A stretch of DNA of 64,000 nucleotides from Glandiceps talaboti (Eukaryota > Hemichordata > Enteropneusta > Spengelidae): contig NC_135569.1 of NCBI RefSeq assembly GCF_964340395.1, positions 5,952,540 through 6,016,539 of the forward strand. The letters run 5' to 3'. Shown one piece after another: positions 1 to 12,200 of this stretch. The number at the start of each line of letters is the position of its first letter. Positions within the stretch are counted from its first letter, which is position 1. Made by a program: the position numbers and the translations under genes. A model generated the notes under the pieces. The model did not search any database. It was not told the DNA's origin and saw nothing but the letters and a program-made list of their open reading frames with translations.

Positions 1-768
1 CCCCACTTGGCCATTTTACTATGAGTATTTGTGTTTCTTCATGTAACTCTCGCGCGATTTTTGCCACTTTCTGATTTTGAAAATCGTTTTTCGATATGCA
101 GTATATATAGATTGTATACTTGGCTACAGTTTGATGTAAAGAAATCGATATCATGGAGATGTTAAAACAAGTAAAATTGGATTTCGTGCGCCAATGTGGA
201 CGAAAAACACACAGGTCAAATTATAAGTGGGCGACTCCATATACCAAATGACAGTCCATTTTCCCTCCAAGCAGTACGGCCATGACACTGAACTAACTAT
301 TGGGAAGTTGCAGTGCATGATATTTGAGTGTAAAGTTTTGATTTCGATCCGAAGTATCAACATTTCTATACAACGAATGATTTTTTCTTTTCAATCCATA
401 CTAAGACATCGATCGTACACGATCGCCGTCGGTTCTATCGATATGTGTATGGAGGTACGTCCCGGGAACCACGTCTCCCCGATCTGTGCAAAGAACGCAT
501 GGTATGTCATGGGGCATAAAACTTGAGTGTGTAAAAAACTGTCCGGTACAAATTTTTAATTCCATATACTAAGAACATCAAGATAATGTGAAACAACGGA
601 CTATCAAAGACAAATGGGGTAAAATCTGGTAAACGAATTCACCACACAGAGACTTTACTACTGTCACTCACATGACTCAGACAATACAACAGATCACCAT
701 GATCATGTGGTCCTAAAATGGTGATGTAGACCATTAGTGGTCAGAGTGTAGTATCAACAATCTCATAC
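1..768. other. intergenic, nothing recognised
   Basis: A short frame at 227-526 shows no family features. Confidence 0.6.
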
Positions 769-994
769 ATACCTACCTACCTACCTACCTACCTACCTAC
801 CTACCTACATACATACATACATACATACATACATACATACCTACCTACCTACCTACCTACCTACCTACCTACCTACCTACCTACCTACCTACCTACCTAC
901 CTACCTACCTACCTACCTACCTACCTACCTACATACATACATACATACATACATACATACATACATACATACATACATACATACATACATACAT
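769..994 (+). repeat. CTAC/ATAC tetranucleotide microsatellite
   Basis: About 225 bp of (CTAC)n and (ATAC)n in alternating blocks. Confidence 0.98.
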
Positions 995-1269
995 AGAATT
1001 ATAATATATTTAAAGTAGTGCTATTATTATATATTTTTCTATAAAATAATTCAGTTTAGATTTACTCAATATTCTGCTATCAGTCAGCATTTGTTATAAT
1101 ATGCTGACGTGATTTCATAAACAAGCGGTGACAAGACAGTGACCAAATTCAAAATTTTATTTTATTGCGTTTTATCGTTGTTTTTGATATATTTTCTGGG
1201 TTTTTTTGTTTGTTGTTTGTTTTGTTTTTTGTTTGTTTGTTTTTTACATATTTGATCATTTTTTATCAT

Positions 1270-1765
1270 AATATATTTATCAATGAGCGTCACACTCTGA
1301 GTTCAAGGTATGTACAAATCAATTCCGTTTTTCTTACATTTATGATTGATACTGTTAACCTAGACATTTTAGAAAGATATGAGAGGATTTGTAAATTTTG
1401 CACTAAAAGTGAGGTAGATGATGAATTTCATTTTATTTTGACATGCCCATACTCTGAGGAATTACGAACCAAATATATTTTACCCCATCATCTAGAAAAC
1501 AGGACCTATTACACTTTTATTAAACTTATGCAGACAAAAGACAGATATGAAACCATTGGACTGGCTAAATTTATTTTCAAAAGCTTTAAGAAAAGACAAA
1601 ATAATAGCGAAATGTAATTTTTGTTTTGTATTGCTACCTTTGTGTACAGTGTTCTTATTTGTGAAATTTCTCTCTTTTTTTGTCAAGTAATCTTTGAACC
1701 TATGAAATGTAGCGAAAGGTCAGTGGCCTAATTTATGCAAATAAATCTTAATTGAATTGAACCTG
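1270..1765 (+). mobile_element. LINE 3' fragment (C-terminal reverse-transcriptase region)
   Basis: The frame ending at 1617 contains ERYERICKFC, then DDEFHFILTCPYSEELRTKY, and ends LAKFIFKSFKKRQ. This matches the C-terminal Cys-rich region common in the ORF2 of non-LTR retrotransposons (RiCxxC...EDExHFlf.CP). A short 3' UTR follows, ending in AATAAATCTTAATTGAATTG at about 1740-1760. Everything upstream of this tail is missing, which fits a 5'-truncated insertion. The 5' boundary is approximate. Confidence 0.75.
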
Positions 1766-4757
1766 GACATTTTCGCCAAAGACTTATTTTCGCTAAAAAA
1801 AAAAAAAAAAAAAAAAAAAATTAAGTAGTGACTAAAATGTCTTCTTATACATGAACACAATGTACCAGTCTGGTAATTAGTAAAAGTTAGTCTTTGAGAA
1901 GTAACTGAAAACTGTAAAGTCACAAAATTTTGTAGCAGTGACAATATCTAGGTTAACAGTATACTGCTCTTCCTCCAAGCATTGCACACTCTATCCCTCC
2001 AAGTACAGACATTTCTTATTTAGGTTTCAGCCTAGAATACATGACCGGGAAGGGAGGATCATTATCATCCCTAAGCTTGTTGAAGGGGTGAGAATAGCGC
2101 CCACAACGGCTGATCTTTCAGTCTACCTAGAGACTTGTCGACGGCTTTCCAATCTATCGATTACATCCAATCCTGTATTAATCTATATTAGATAGGCTCT
2201 CTAGAGCAGAATCAACGACGAGTCACCAGGCTTCGGTAACTTCATATAAATGACAATAACTGAAATAGGGCCAAGAATCAGCACAGTGCAAAGAGATGCA
2301 AACTGTAATAAATCATTCATGTCAGTACAAATTTACTCTTAACAGGTGACACATTAACGATGAATATTTTCTAGTTGTGTTCTGACAGTGATCGGATTTG
2401 AAGTTTAGTCTGTACGGTGCACGTGGTGCGTGGCGTGTCGAGCGCCCTCCTCACATCTAGGCATTGGACCTTATATTACATTACACATTGGACTTCCTAA
2501 GAGAATACCATTCGACCCGGACGCGTCCCAAACAATGCCCATCCCAACGATGGCCATACAGTCCGCTGTTGGGGAAATACAACCGAAGCATAACACGAAA
2601 AGCTGGGGATTCCGAAACACCACGCGACAAAGTTCCATCATGATGTTTTATTGTATAAGGAAAGCATCTACACGTACAACCACTGAAACAATGGCACCAC
2701 AAATTCTATTACACAAGGTGACTTATGAAGGGTATAGTATTTCGCCATAACATTTTCAGTAACTTAGCAACTAAGTAAGTTAAGCACATTTGATATATAT
2801 ATTGTGCTGAATTATCACAATGCCGAAATACTTGTTCCCTAGCTCCTGGTTACTAGATTTTCCCCTCTGCCGATCTGGTAGAAACCACGAGACCTGATAG
2901 AGAATTAGGTTTTTTCAACGGAAAGAAACAAATTCTATCGGACATGAGTCATGAGAATTTCGCACGGGCAAGCCAAGTTCAGCAATTTAAAGAAAACCGT
3001 TGGCATGGAAATAGAATTCCAGGTCTAAATAGCTATCGATGAAAAGAAGAGTACATTTCAAACATAAATTAAAGTTATATAATTATGTATCTAAATTCTG
3101 AGGTGGATTTGGCGTTTTGAATTGCTCTGTTTGATGAACTGTCCCAGATGCATTTTTCTGGAAGTGTATTAAAATTGGTAATGTTACTTTCTCATTTAAA
3201 AAAAGAGAAGTTCCCTTCTATGTCTGTCGTATGGGGGGGGGGGGGGGGCTATAATAAGAAGTGTTTTTCGACTTCTACATATACAGCACGTGATGTGTCA
3301 CAACATTTACATATTCTTTCATAACTGGTATTTTATCGTAAGTGTCGATTACACCTCAGGCCACTACAGTGGTCTGAGATTACACGTAACGGGGCATGTA
3401 TCACGAACTATACATATCACATGACCACATTCTCTACGTAAATATGCAACCGTAAACTACGCCTAAACAGGTGTAAACTTAGCTCGCGACCCTTCAGATC
3501 AAGTGTAAACTAAACGTCGTTTGGCATGGCTTGGCAACATTCTCACTCACATTGCTATATTTTATCGTTTTGTTCAACAAAACTCAACTAAAACGGGTTC
3601 TTTAATATAATCACCTAGCACTCCAATAAACCATTATCGAAATTACGTGTAGTTGCTGTGTGAATATCTTATAACAGTCCATCGCCAAGTTATGTCGTGA
3701 TGCTCGATCGAAAGGGGTTTGGTCGGCTTGAAATCTCCATGTTACTGATACCATCCTCGTCATCGTCGTTTGTTCTTGAATGATTAAAGTTTCGGATTTG
3801 AACCACGATTATATGCCCCAGTTGCAATGTGAATGTTTTAATCATATGCACACATAATTACTGAAGCTGAGCTATGGATTGTATACTCCTCAGGGAGCTG
3901 GAAAAGTAGAACGGCCGGTTGTGCCGCTGACTGTAGACCCGTGTCATGGGGTAATCATGAATTGTTAGCATATTCACGATTTTAACTTAAACTTCTTTAG
4001 CATACATTATTCAACATGGGCAAAATCCAAAACACCACTGATTTCATGTTAATGTTTACCGGCTCTGTTTGGTACAAAATACACAGAAACCAATAAGAAA
4101 CTGCATATTCACATTAGTATAACAAAATCGCAATTTCTTGCTACATTTTATCTGAATGAAATGAAACACACACACGCATGTTTTGCTGTCTACATGGCGA
4201 CACGTTCACTTCATGTAGACAAAATGTCGCAAAAACTGTATTCAATTTTGTTAGCACGTACAGTTTCTTATTAGTTTCTACTATCAAACAGAGCAAGTTT
4301 TTACACTAATATGAAACGGATGTACATGACCAGACATCAGACAGCTTATTAATCCGGTACCAGCCGTCATTAGTGTGTAACTGAACTAGGCTAGGCTAGG
4401 GGCGAGATCAAGTTAAATATAGGATAAAACAATAAAATTCTTGTAGTTAGGCCTCCGATCCCCACCCTTTCTAACTCCATTCGCCAAAATAATTGTTTCA
4501 GACGTCACAATCAATTTCAAATCGGTACGTATAATAGTATATAGTACTATAAATACAAAGTCAGCATGTAGTGAGAAAAATACCCGTTTACTGACAATTT
4601 AAATGTAATTTACTATCGCGAAAGTTCTTCCACGTCTCAATCGAACATTTTCAAGAAATGTGTTTATAGGTGTACAAAACAGATACCATTACATGTAAAA
4701 GCAATATTGTTTTTGTTTGGATGAAAACTAGACTGGTTCACCCCATCACCCCCCCCC

Positions 4758-4800
<43 letters not shown>

Positions 4801-5353
4801 AGAATTTAGTTTTTTTTTTTTATCCTACATTTAACTATTAAACTCGCCTTTTTAAAAAGCAAGAATACACACGGCAATATTTAGTGGTCATTGAACACTT
4901 TATTTCCAAAGAACTGAATTTCCATTGCAAAGCAAACAATTATCCCATTCTGCTTTGATCTTACACTTGCAAAATACAAAGTCTATATAAATACACACTT
5001 CCTTGGTATTTGATTTTGGCAGAAAAAGAAAAAAAATAATGGCAAAATCGTGAAAAGAAGCTCCACAAATAAAACAAAACTACATTACTAGATTTGACCA
5101 ACTGTCACTTTGCTAAATTCAACGAGTTGTGACAAAATACCTTCATTTTTCTCGGGTAATAGCAAATTCAGGAATTTATTTGTCCATGTAAGTATAATAA
5201 TCTCGGGAGAGAAAATCTGTACTATTTCATTTCTATTTTACAGCATCAAAGAAAAAATATCACCTGTATTGCAAGTCTGGATGATAAGAGTTCAGATATT
5301 AAATTTTCAATATCAAAAAACATCTTCCTATGAAGTTAAGAACCATGTTTGTA
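1766..5353. other. intergenic, no gene recognised
   Basis: Contains poly-A at 1796-1820, a G run at 3233-3249 and the CA repeat at 4757. Sequences at 4060-4310 and 49420-49560 share TTCACTT...TAGACAAAATG-T-GC and GTTTCT/TACTTTCTTATT, hinting at another old repeat. The 106-codon frame at 2430 is not recognised. Confidence 0.6.
4757..4796 (+). repeat. CA microsatellite
   Basis: About 18 copies of CA after a short C run. Confidence 0.95.
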
Positions 5354-5620
5354 TTAAAGGGGAACAATACTCCATGAAATAAAAGATGGTTTCATTAACT
5401 TTTGGGTTCCCAAGTGCGCAAGACCTTCAGATAGTCCAGAATATTCATTGCTCATCTAATACATATGCATGTCTGCTAGGAACCTTGAGACACTGCTACA
5501 ACGGTTTCAATTTGGTGTTTCTTGGCAGTTGAGTGAAATTTATGATATAAAATCATGAAATTACTCTACAGAACCCAAATTTTATGAAAATACCGTTATT
5601 TCTTGGCGTGGCATCCCCCC
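5354..5620 (+). mobile_element. MITE family D, copy 1
   Basis: Begins TTAAAGGGGAACAATACTCC and ends with the inverted counterpart (TTTCTTGGCGTGGCATCCCC). Subterminal ATGAAATTACTC/ATAAAATCATGAAA blocks match the 7663 copy. Confidence 0.65.
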
Positions 5621-6689
5621 ACCAAAAAAAACACAAAAAAACAGTACTGAGTCAGCATCTGTTAATGAATTTCAAAAATTCTTTATATTGGAGCACGTGT
5701 ATTTGTTGACATGCATGCTAAACTACAACATACTGAACTATCAACAGCCCGCACCTAACCATTAATTAACCAATAAATTCATATGTCCTCCGCATCAGAA
5801 AATAGTCCACCATTGCAGCAGGAAATGGCATAAAGTACAGATAAAACTATAAAAAAAATCTAAAATAAATCTGGAAATTTTTTGTTGAATATCATGATTT
5901 GCATATTCACATATTTTTATTTCAGGTTCTATAATTTATTCATAACTGACTGGTTAAAGGGGAACAATGGCGAGGCTGGTTTTTCCTAAACTGGATTTCT
6001 TGATGATGTAAATTGTAAAAGGCGACCTAGGAAATGTCATTACCATCAAACATGCATGGGCAACCTTTCTCCATAGTTATAAAAATTGGAACAACTAACC
6101 CCGACTTGTTTGGGCAAGGATTCAAGGGACACAAAGCTCCCAACTTTCTTTATTACCCATAATACCTTGCCCCAGCAGTGTACAGCAGGCCTTTCTAAGC
6201 CAGATTTGCCAACATTAAAAGTATTTTTAACAATTTCAATAACTGCATTGAGAGGTTGCACAATGCAAGACCAGTGACAATTACTTCTTGTATAAAAAAA
6301 TGTATCGTAAGTAAAATCAGCGTGACTTTTGTTCCTCTTTACATATACTACTTCTAATTTACCATTTGTCATATCTACAAATCTCTCATGCTATTTTATT
6401 TAAATGTAAATTTTATTGTTTATTGGATCACCAAACCAAACTTTAAATATTACTAATTAACTTGATATAATGTCAAGTGTGCTGAGTGGTCATACAAATA
6501 GTCTTCCATTAAGGGGGTATAAGCCAAGTTTATACGTATTTGGGCATAATTTTTGCAGCATATTTTAAAAGGTACTTGCAGTATTGTACATACTGATGTA
6601 CACTTAACCACCACTCAAACCTAGAATTAAGATATAACTCATAAATGATCTGACGATGTAATTTATCATACATATCAGAAAATGTTCAG

Positions 6690-7030
6690 GAAATCTATAC
6701 TATGCAATCAACTGTTCTAAGCATGCCAGAATACAATTGTAATGTTATAGAAGACATGTATCAGCATACAATGGAATGTGGTTTTTGTAAGTATTTTCAA
6801 TTGAGTAATATGCTTATAAACTCAGCTTGTGCCACTTTAATAAACAATGGACTATTCTATTATCCAGGGGTGGCTGGCCACAACAGGTCATTTCTTGTTA
6901 GTTCACCGTCCTGTGACTGTAAGCATAGATCAGATCAATCCATGCTGGCTACTTACTACCTACAGGTACCCACTGTTGTGTTGTTACATATAACCAATAC
7001 GCCCTCAAAGCCAATTTGATGTGCCACTGG
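6690..7030 (+). repeat. interspersed repeat family G, copy 1
   Basis: CTATGCAATCAACTGTTCTA, ACAATTGTAATGTTATAGAA and GCTTATAAACTCAGCTTGTG recur in the same order at about 42299-42480. Non-coding. Boundaries uncertain. Confidence 0.5.
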
Positions 7031-7662
7031 CACACAGCAATACTGTGTGATGCATCAGAACGTGGCAGTGTGCTCTCCTGATCACCAATTTGATGTGCCA
7101 CTGGTACACAGTAATACCTTGTCACACCAAATGTTGGTGTTCCTCTAACACTTTCAATATGGTGACCAGTGTCCTCTCCTTAACATTGCATATGCCACTG
7201 ACACACAGAAATAGCTTGGACCACCAAAAAATTGGTGTTCCCTTACCCCCTCAAAAAAAAAAAAAATTGTCTGTCTTTTCATAATGACACACTGCATGTA
7301 CCATTGTATTTCAAACACATTAAGGTCTATACCTTGCATGGTGTAGAAATATACTATATGTAACATAGTATTTTCACATGTTTCTCCTACAATACAAATA
7401 TATTTTACCACAGGGGATATATCATATATTACCCAAGTGAACCATTGGTTATTCATACATTTCAAATCCAATATCTTTTACTCAATATTTACAATATCCT
7501 ATATTTGACTAACATGTCAAAGATAATTGGATCCATTGTTATATTTTGCCAATGATCTTTACAAGAAAATGACAAATTTGTAAGATCATTTCAGAGGCAG
7601 TTTATGAATTGGTCTCGATTATTACAATGTGGACAAAATTCGTATTATTGAGTAGTACGCTA

Positions 7663-8017
7663 TTAAAGGGATGCCACAAAGACATTTACATAAACTATGA
7701 GTTCTGGAGTCATTTCATGATTTTACATCACCTAAAATTATTTGTGATTTCAGAGAAACATTACATTGACTCCAAAGTTCTTATTCCCTTTAGTGTACAA
7801 CATATCATGAATATTCATTGTTCAATAATGAATATATTATTTCTGCTGACTCCCATGATTCATTGGGCCCACAGCAAAGAAACTCTACAAAGGCACAAGA
7901 TTAACTTAATGTTTCTATGAAATTACAAATAACTACAGGTGATGTAAAATCATGAAATAACTCAAGAATCCATTTACGAAAATGTCTCTTATCTCCTGGA
8001 GTAGTGTTTCCCTTTAA
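7663..8017 (+). mobile_element. MITE family D, copy 2 (long inverted ends)
   Basis: Imperfect terminal inverted repeats of about 90 bp. The left end has TTAAAGGGATGCCAC and TCATTTCATGATTTTACATC; the right end has GATGTAAAATCATGAAATAA and GGAGTAGTGTTTCCCTTTAA. The short central part is non-coding. Foldback-like structure. Confidence 0.8.
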
Positions 8018-8993
8018 GAATCTGAATATTTCAACATTAAGAAATGTACTACAACACTACGCAACATGCTCTAAATAAAAATTTAACACTAAAGTCAAGA
8101 CAATGCTTGGGCACCCTTGTATATATAGAATTCATTACAAATAAATTATCTAGACTATACTCAAAAGAAACATTAATTCTAAAGTTGTGATGTCACCAAC
8201 TCTAGTAATTTATCCAAATCTAGACAGTTCTTGCCACTATTCAAGATTACCGTCTTTAAATAAATGTTTTATTACTTCCTTTTGTAAATTTGTTAATTCC
8301 ACAATTTATCATTTCTCTTTGCAGATATATGCTACCATTGATGGTATTAATTTTCTACTTTGCTTCAATTCAACACTAATTTGATTTTGTGTAGTTTGTA
8401 CATCCCCACCTGGCCAAAATGCTAGGTGGTTAGGGGAAAAGCAAGAACGAAAAAATCCCACATGACTAGACTCTTGGTTATGAACACCCTTGATAGTTCA
8501 AGATGAATACTTCATCATTAAAATGAAAATTTCTACTCTCGGTGTCAAAAATTGTTTTTGAAAATGCATCTCAAATTTTGAATCATATATATAACCCTGA
8601 ACTCAAAATCCATGCTCATTCATTCTTACATGAAGACTCTGGGTTTTCACTGAAGCTATTTCTGACAGAAGGCACAATGCTAGAAGTAATATTCCATAAT
8701 GATTTGAGACTCTGATGCACAGAATAGTGGGAGACTACAAAAGCTACCAAAAACATGAAAAAAAGGAAGAGAAAAACACCACATTTTCTTATATATTTAT
8801 AAGTTAGGCACCCTGGAGAATTATTGATAGTATATACAGTAAATGTATTAGTAGAGTTGCTTAGTGTAGAATGAGCCTCAAGGAAACATTTTCATGAAAA
8901 TGTAAGTTTGTCAATTCTCTCCAACCTGTGATATAACAAAGATTGTTCGTGGTCCTTTTGAAATAATAAACCTTTTAAGAAAATTGTCAATCT

Positions 8994-9128
8994 TTTATTT
9001 TTCGATAGAATCAACTATGGCCATATTGGATTCTAATCTCCACTTTATACCATGCCACCAGATATTTTGTGTGTTGATTAAATGGAGTATCTTAAACAAA
9101 GTAACAGAAATGCTTTCAAGAGTTTATT
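8994..9128 (-). terminator. PRDM2: candidate PRDM2 polyadenylation signals
   Basis: Downstream of the PRDM2 stop codon (TAA, 9241-9239) the minus strand has AATAAA at 9128-9123, about 110 nt past the stop, and again at 8999-8994. Both are canonical hexamers in AT-rich sequence. Which one is used cannot be told from the sequence. Confidence 0.45.
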
Positions 9129-9238
9129 TCTGAGGCACATTCTACATTAAAATCTACCAATAAATGCAAATGCTTGATTCAATTTGGAAATAATTCATTT
9201 TTTCTACTGAAGTTTACATATACAGTTCAGTAATTTTT

Positions 9239-12200
9239 TTATTCAGATATTTCAGATTTATCGTTTTTCAACATTTCACACTCTTTCTGTTCTGTTGTTG
9301 AAGTTTCTTTACTATCTTCGAGATGTTTGGATGCTGCTTCAGCTTCCTTACTGGCTGTTTCCTTGTCTGCATTATTTGTTTCTTGTTTGGAATTCTCAAC
9401 ATCTTTAATTTCTTTTTTCTCTGGTAGTTCTGCAGACTGCACGTTCTCCTTTTTTGGAGGTAGCACAACTGCTTTTTTCGGCAGTTCTACGTCAAGTTTC
9501 TTCACTGGTGTCTTCACAGGAATCTTAACAGGTGACACGCGTGAAGACATCTTAACAGGTGACTCACGTGGAGACGTCTTTACAGGTGACTCGCGTGGAG
9601 ACGGCTTAACAGGTGACTCACGCGGAGACGTTTTAACAGGTGACTCACGTGGAGACATCTTAACAGGTGACTCGTGTGAAGACATCTTAACAGGTGACTC
9701 GCGTGAAGAGGTCTTAACAGGTGACTCGTGTGAAGACATCTTAACAGGTGACACGCGTGAAGACATCTTAACAGGTGACTCGCGTGCCGACATCTTAACA
9801 GGTGACTCGCGTGCCGACATCTTAACAGGTGACTCACGTGGAGACGTCTTAACAGGTGACTCACATGAAGACATCTTAGCAGGTGACTCATGTGAAGATG
9901 TCTTAACTGGTGACTCACGTGAAGAGGTCTTTACAGGTGACTCGTGTGAAGATGTCTTAACAGGTGACTCATGTGAAGACGTCTTAACTGGTGACTCGTG
10001 TGAAGACGTCTTAACTGGTGACTCACGTGAAGAGGTCTTTACAGGTGACTCACGTGAAGACATCTTAACTGGCAACTGACTTGAAGACATCTTAACTGGC
10101 AACTTACTTGAAGAAATCTTAATGGGTGACTCACGTGACATCTTAACAGGCGAGTTACGAGAAGACATCTTAACGGGTGCCTCACTTACTTTGTTTTCCT
10201 TTTTGGCAGCAGATTCTACTAATTTTGATAATGGCAGCTCATCACTATCTACAGAACTGGTATCATGGTCAATGACATCAGCATGACTACTTTCCTTACT
10301 GGTAGTATCATAAACAACATTTGACTCCAAAGTTTTCACTACTCCAGAAGTGCTGGCTTTATTTGCACCAGCTCCATCTTCCTGTTTGTGTTCCCTGAGT
10401 TTCTTCTCCAGGATACTTTCTGCACTTTTCACATTAACAAAACGTAATTTGGTGCCATCATCTAATTTTTCCACTTTCATTGTTGTACCAGGTGGACTTT
10501 CAAATCTTGGAAACTTTGATTTTGGAAATTCCATTTTGCCCACCATAGAGGCACTTGGATTCACAATGGCTGTACTGACAGGAACTGCTACAATTGTTGA
10601 TACAGGTTTAGGCTGTACTTGGGCCACCTTTGCTTTATGCCTATACTGCCTCTTCTTAGGTGGTCTATCTCCTAAGATTTCCATCATCATCAGCTGTTCT
10701 GCAGTCACAGTCTCATCTCGAACTCTCTTCTTCCTGCCTCCCTTTTTCATTCCTTTCTTTTTCTTTCCTTTTTGCATTTTACCGCCACTGTTTTTATCCC
10801 CAGAAGCCTTCTTTGCAATCAGTCTCCCTCCCCCGCCATCTTTCCTAAGGTTGCACACTTCTGTATGTTTCTTCAAACTCTGTAGATAGGTAAATTGTCG
10901 AGTACAGTGAGGACATCGATGTTGCTGTAGAAGCTGCTTGCTCTGTTCGTCATACCCTTCTCCTATCTTCTCCAGGGTTTTCTGTAAACTTTCTTTCCTC
11001 AGCTGGCCTCGGTTTGGACAGACTTTCATATGTCTTTCCAATTTGGTTATGTTGCTAAACTCTCTCTCACAGGCTTGGCATTTGTATGTATCTAGCAGAT
11101 CAGTTTTCTCCCTGCGTCTGGTGTGGTTCATAGGATTGTAAAACTTCTGACCTGGTCTTGCACGGAATCCTCTACTCAGTATGTTTGTTTGTTTCAGAGC
11201 CTTCAGCTTCAATTTCTTGGAAAATTCAAACTTTCTAATTGGGAGCAGGCCTAGAATCTTAGGTGGACGGCCTTTCCTTCCAGGTCCTCTTTTTCTCTTT
11301 TGACCAGGGCTTCTAACAGCACAGATAAAGATATGCTTGTGGAATGCAGTAACATTCTCAAAGGTCTTTCCACACTTAGTGCACTGATTTGTCGGCAAAG
11401 AATTGACATATTCTTGAGCACTTTCTACTGTTGCTGTTCCTAATAAAGCAATACCTGGTCGTAGACCCAAGAATGGATGATTCCTCTGTGGATTGACTGG
11501 TTTCCTTGGTGACTCATTAGAATCTGATTTCTTGGGGGAAAACTTCAAAAAAGTTGGACTCTGTGCTTGTTCTATCAACTGACTGATTCTATTCTGTTCA
11601 GCAGTCCCTGCAGGGGTCTCTACTGGCACAGCTGATTTGGCAGGATCAGTGAAATTGTGTCTTCTCAGACTACCTGGTCCAAGTTCATTATATGTACATC
11701 TAATGTTTGGATGCATGTCAACCTGGTGCTGCTCTAGATTTGACAGGTAGGTGAATTCCCTCTCACAAGCAGAGCAGACATATGTCTTCCCTACACGGTG
11801 TTTCTTTAACCTGTGATGGGTAAGTTGACTAGCTTCTTTGAACAGCTGAACGCAAAACTCGCACTTGAATTTCCACTCACCAGCATGCATTGTGACATGT
11901 TGACGAAGATCCTTCATAGAGCTGAATGGAACTGAGCACACATTACATGTAAATGACTTCTCATTGCTAACAGACAGTAGATCTACAAGGTCTTCCTGTG
12001 ATGACATGACTCCCTCAGACAGTGTAGGTGATGATAATTCTCTCTGTATACTCTCTGAATGGTCATCACTCTGGTTGCCTGGCGACAATGGTTGGTTAGC
12101 CCAGTCTTGATTAGTTAATGACATACCAGCACGTGCAAGAAGACCCTCTGATCTGGCATACAGGGTAGTTACTTGGCTTGATAGACCAGTCTTTGTTAAA

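Larger units (their letters stand above)
5621..9238. other. PRDM2 3' flank and intergenic
   Basis: Apart from family D and G copies, it holds a loose repeat at 7010-7215, where GATGTGCCACTGGCACACAG-like units occur about three times. No gene recognised. Confidence 0.6.

Noticed and set aside
6046-6372. 108-codon minus-strand frame
   Set aside because: No family features, no splice signals of note, and lies among repeat copies; likely chance.
9327-10079. 250-codon plus-strand frame with TGDSRED repeats
   Set aside because: It is the antisense of the PRDM2 27-bp array; it is open because the unit length is a multiple of three.
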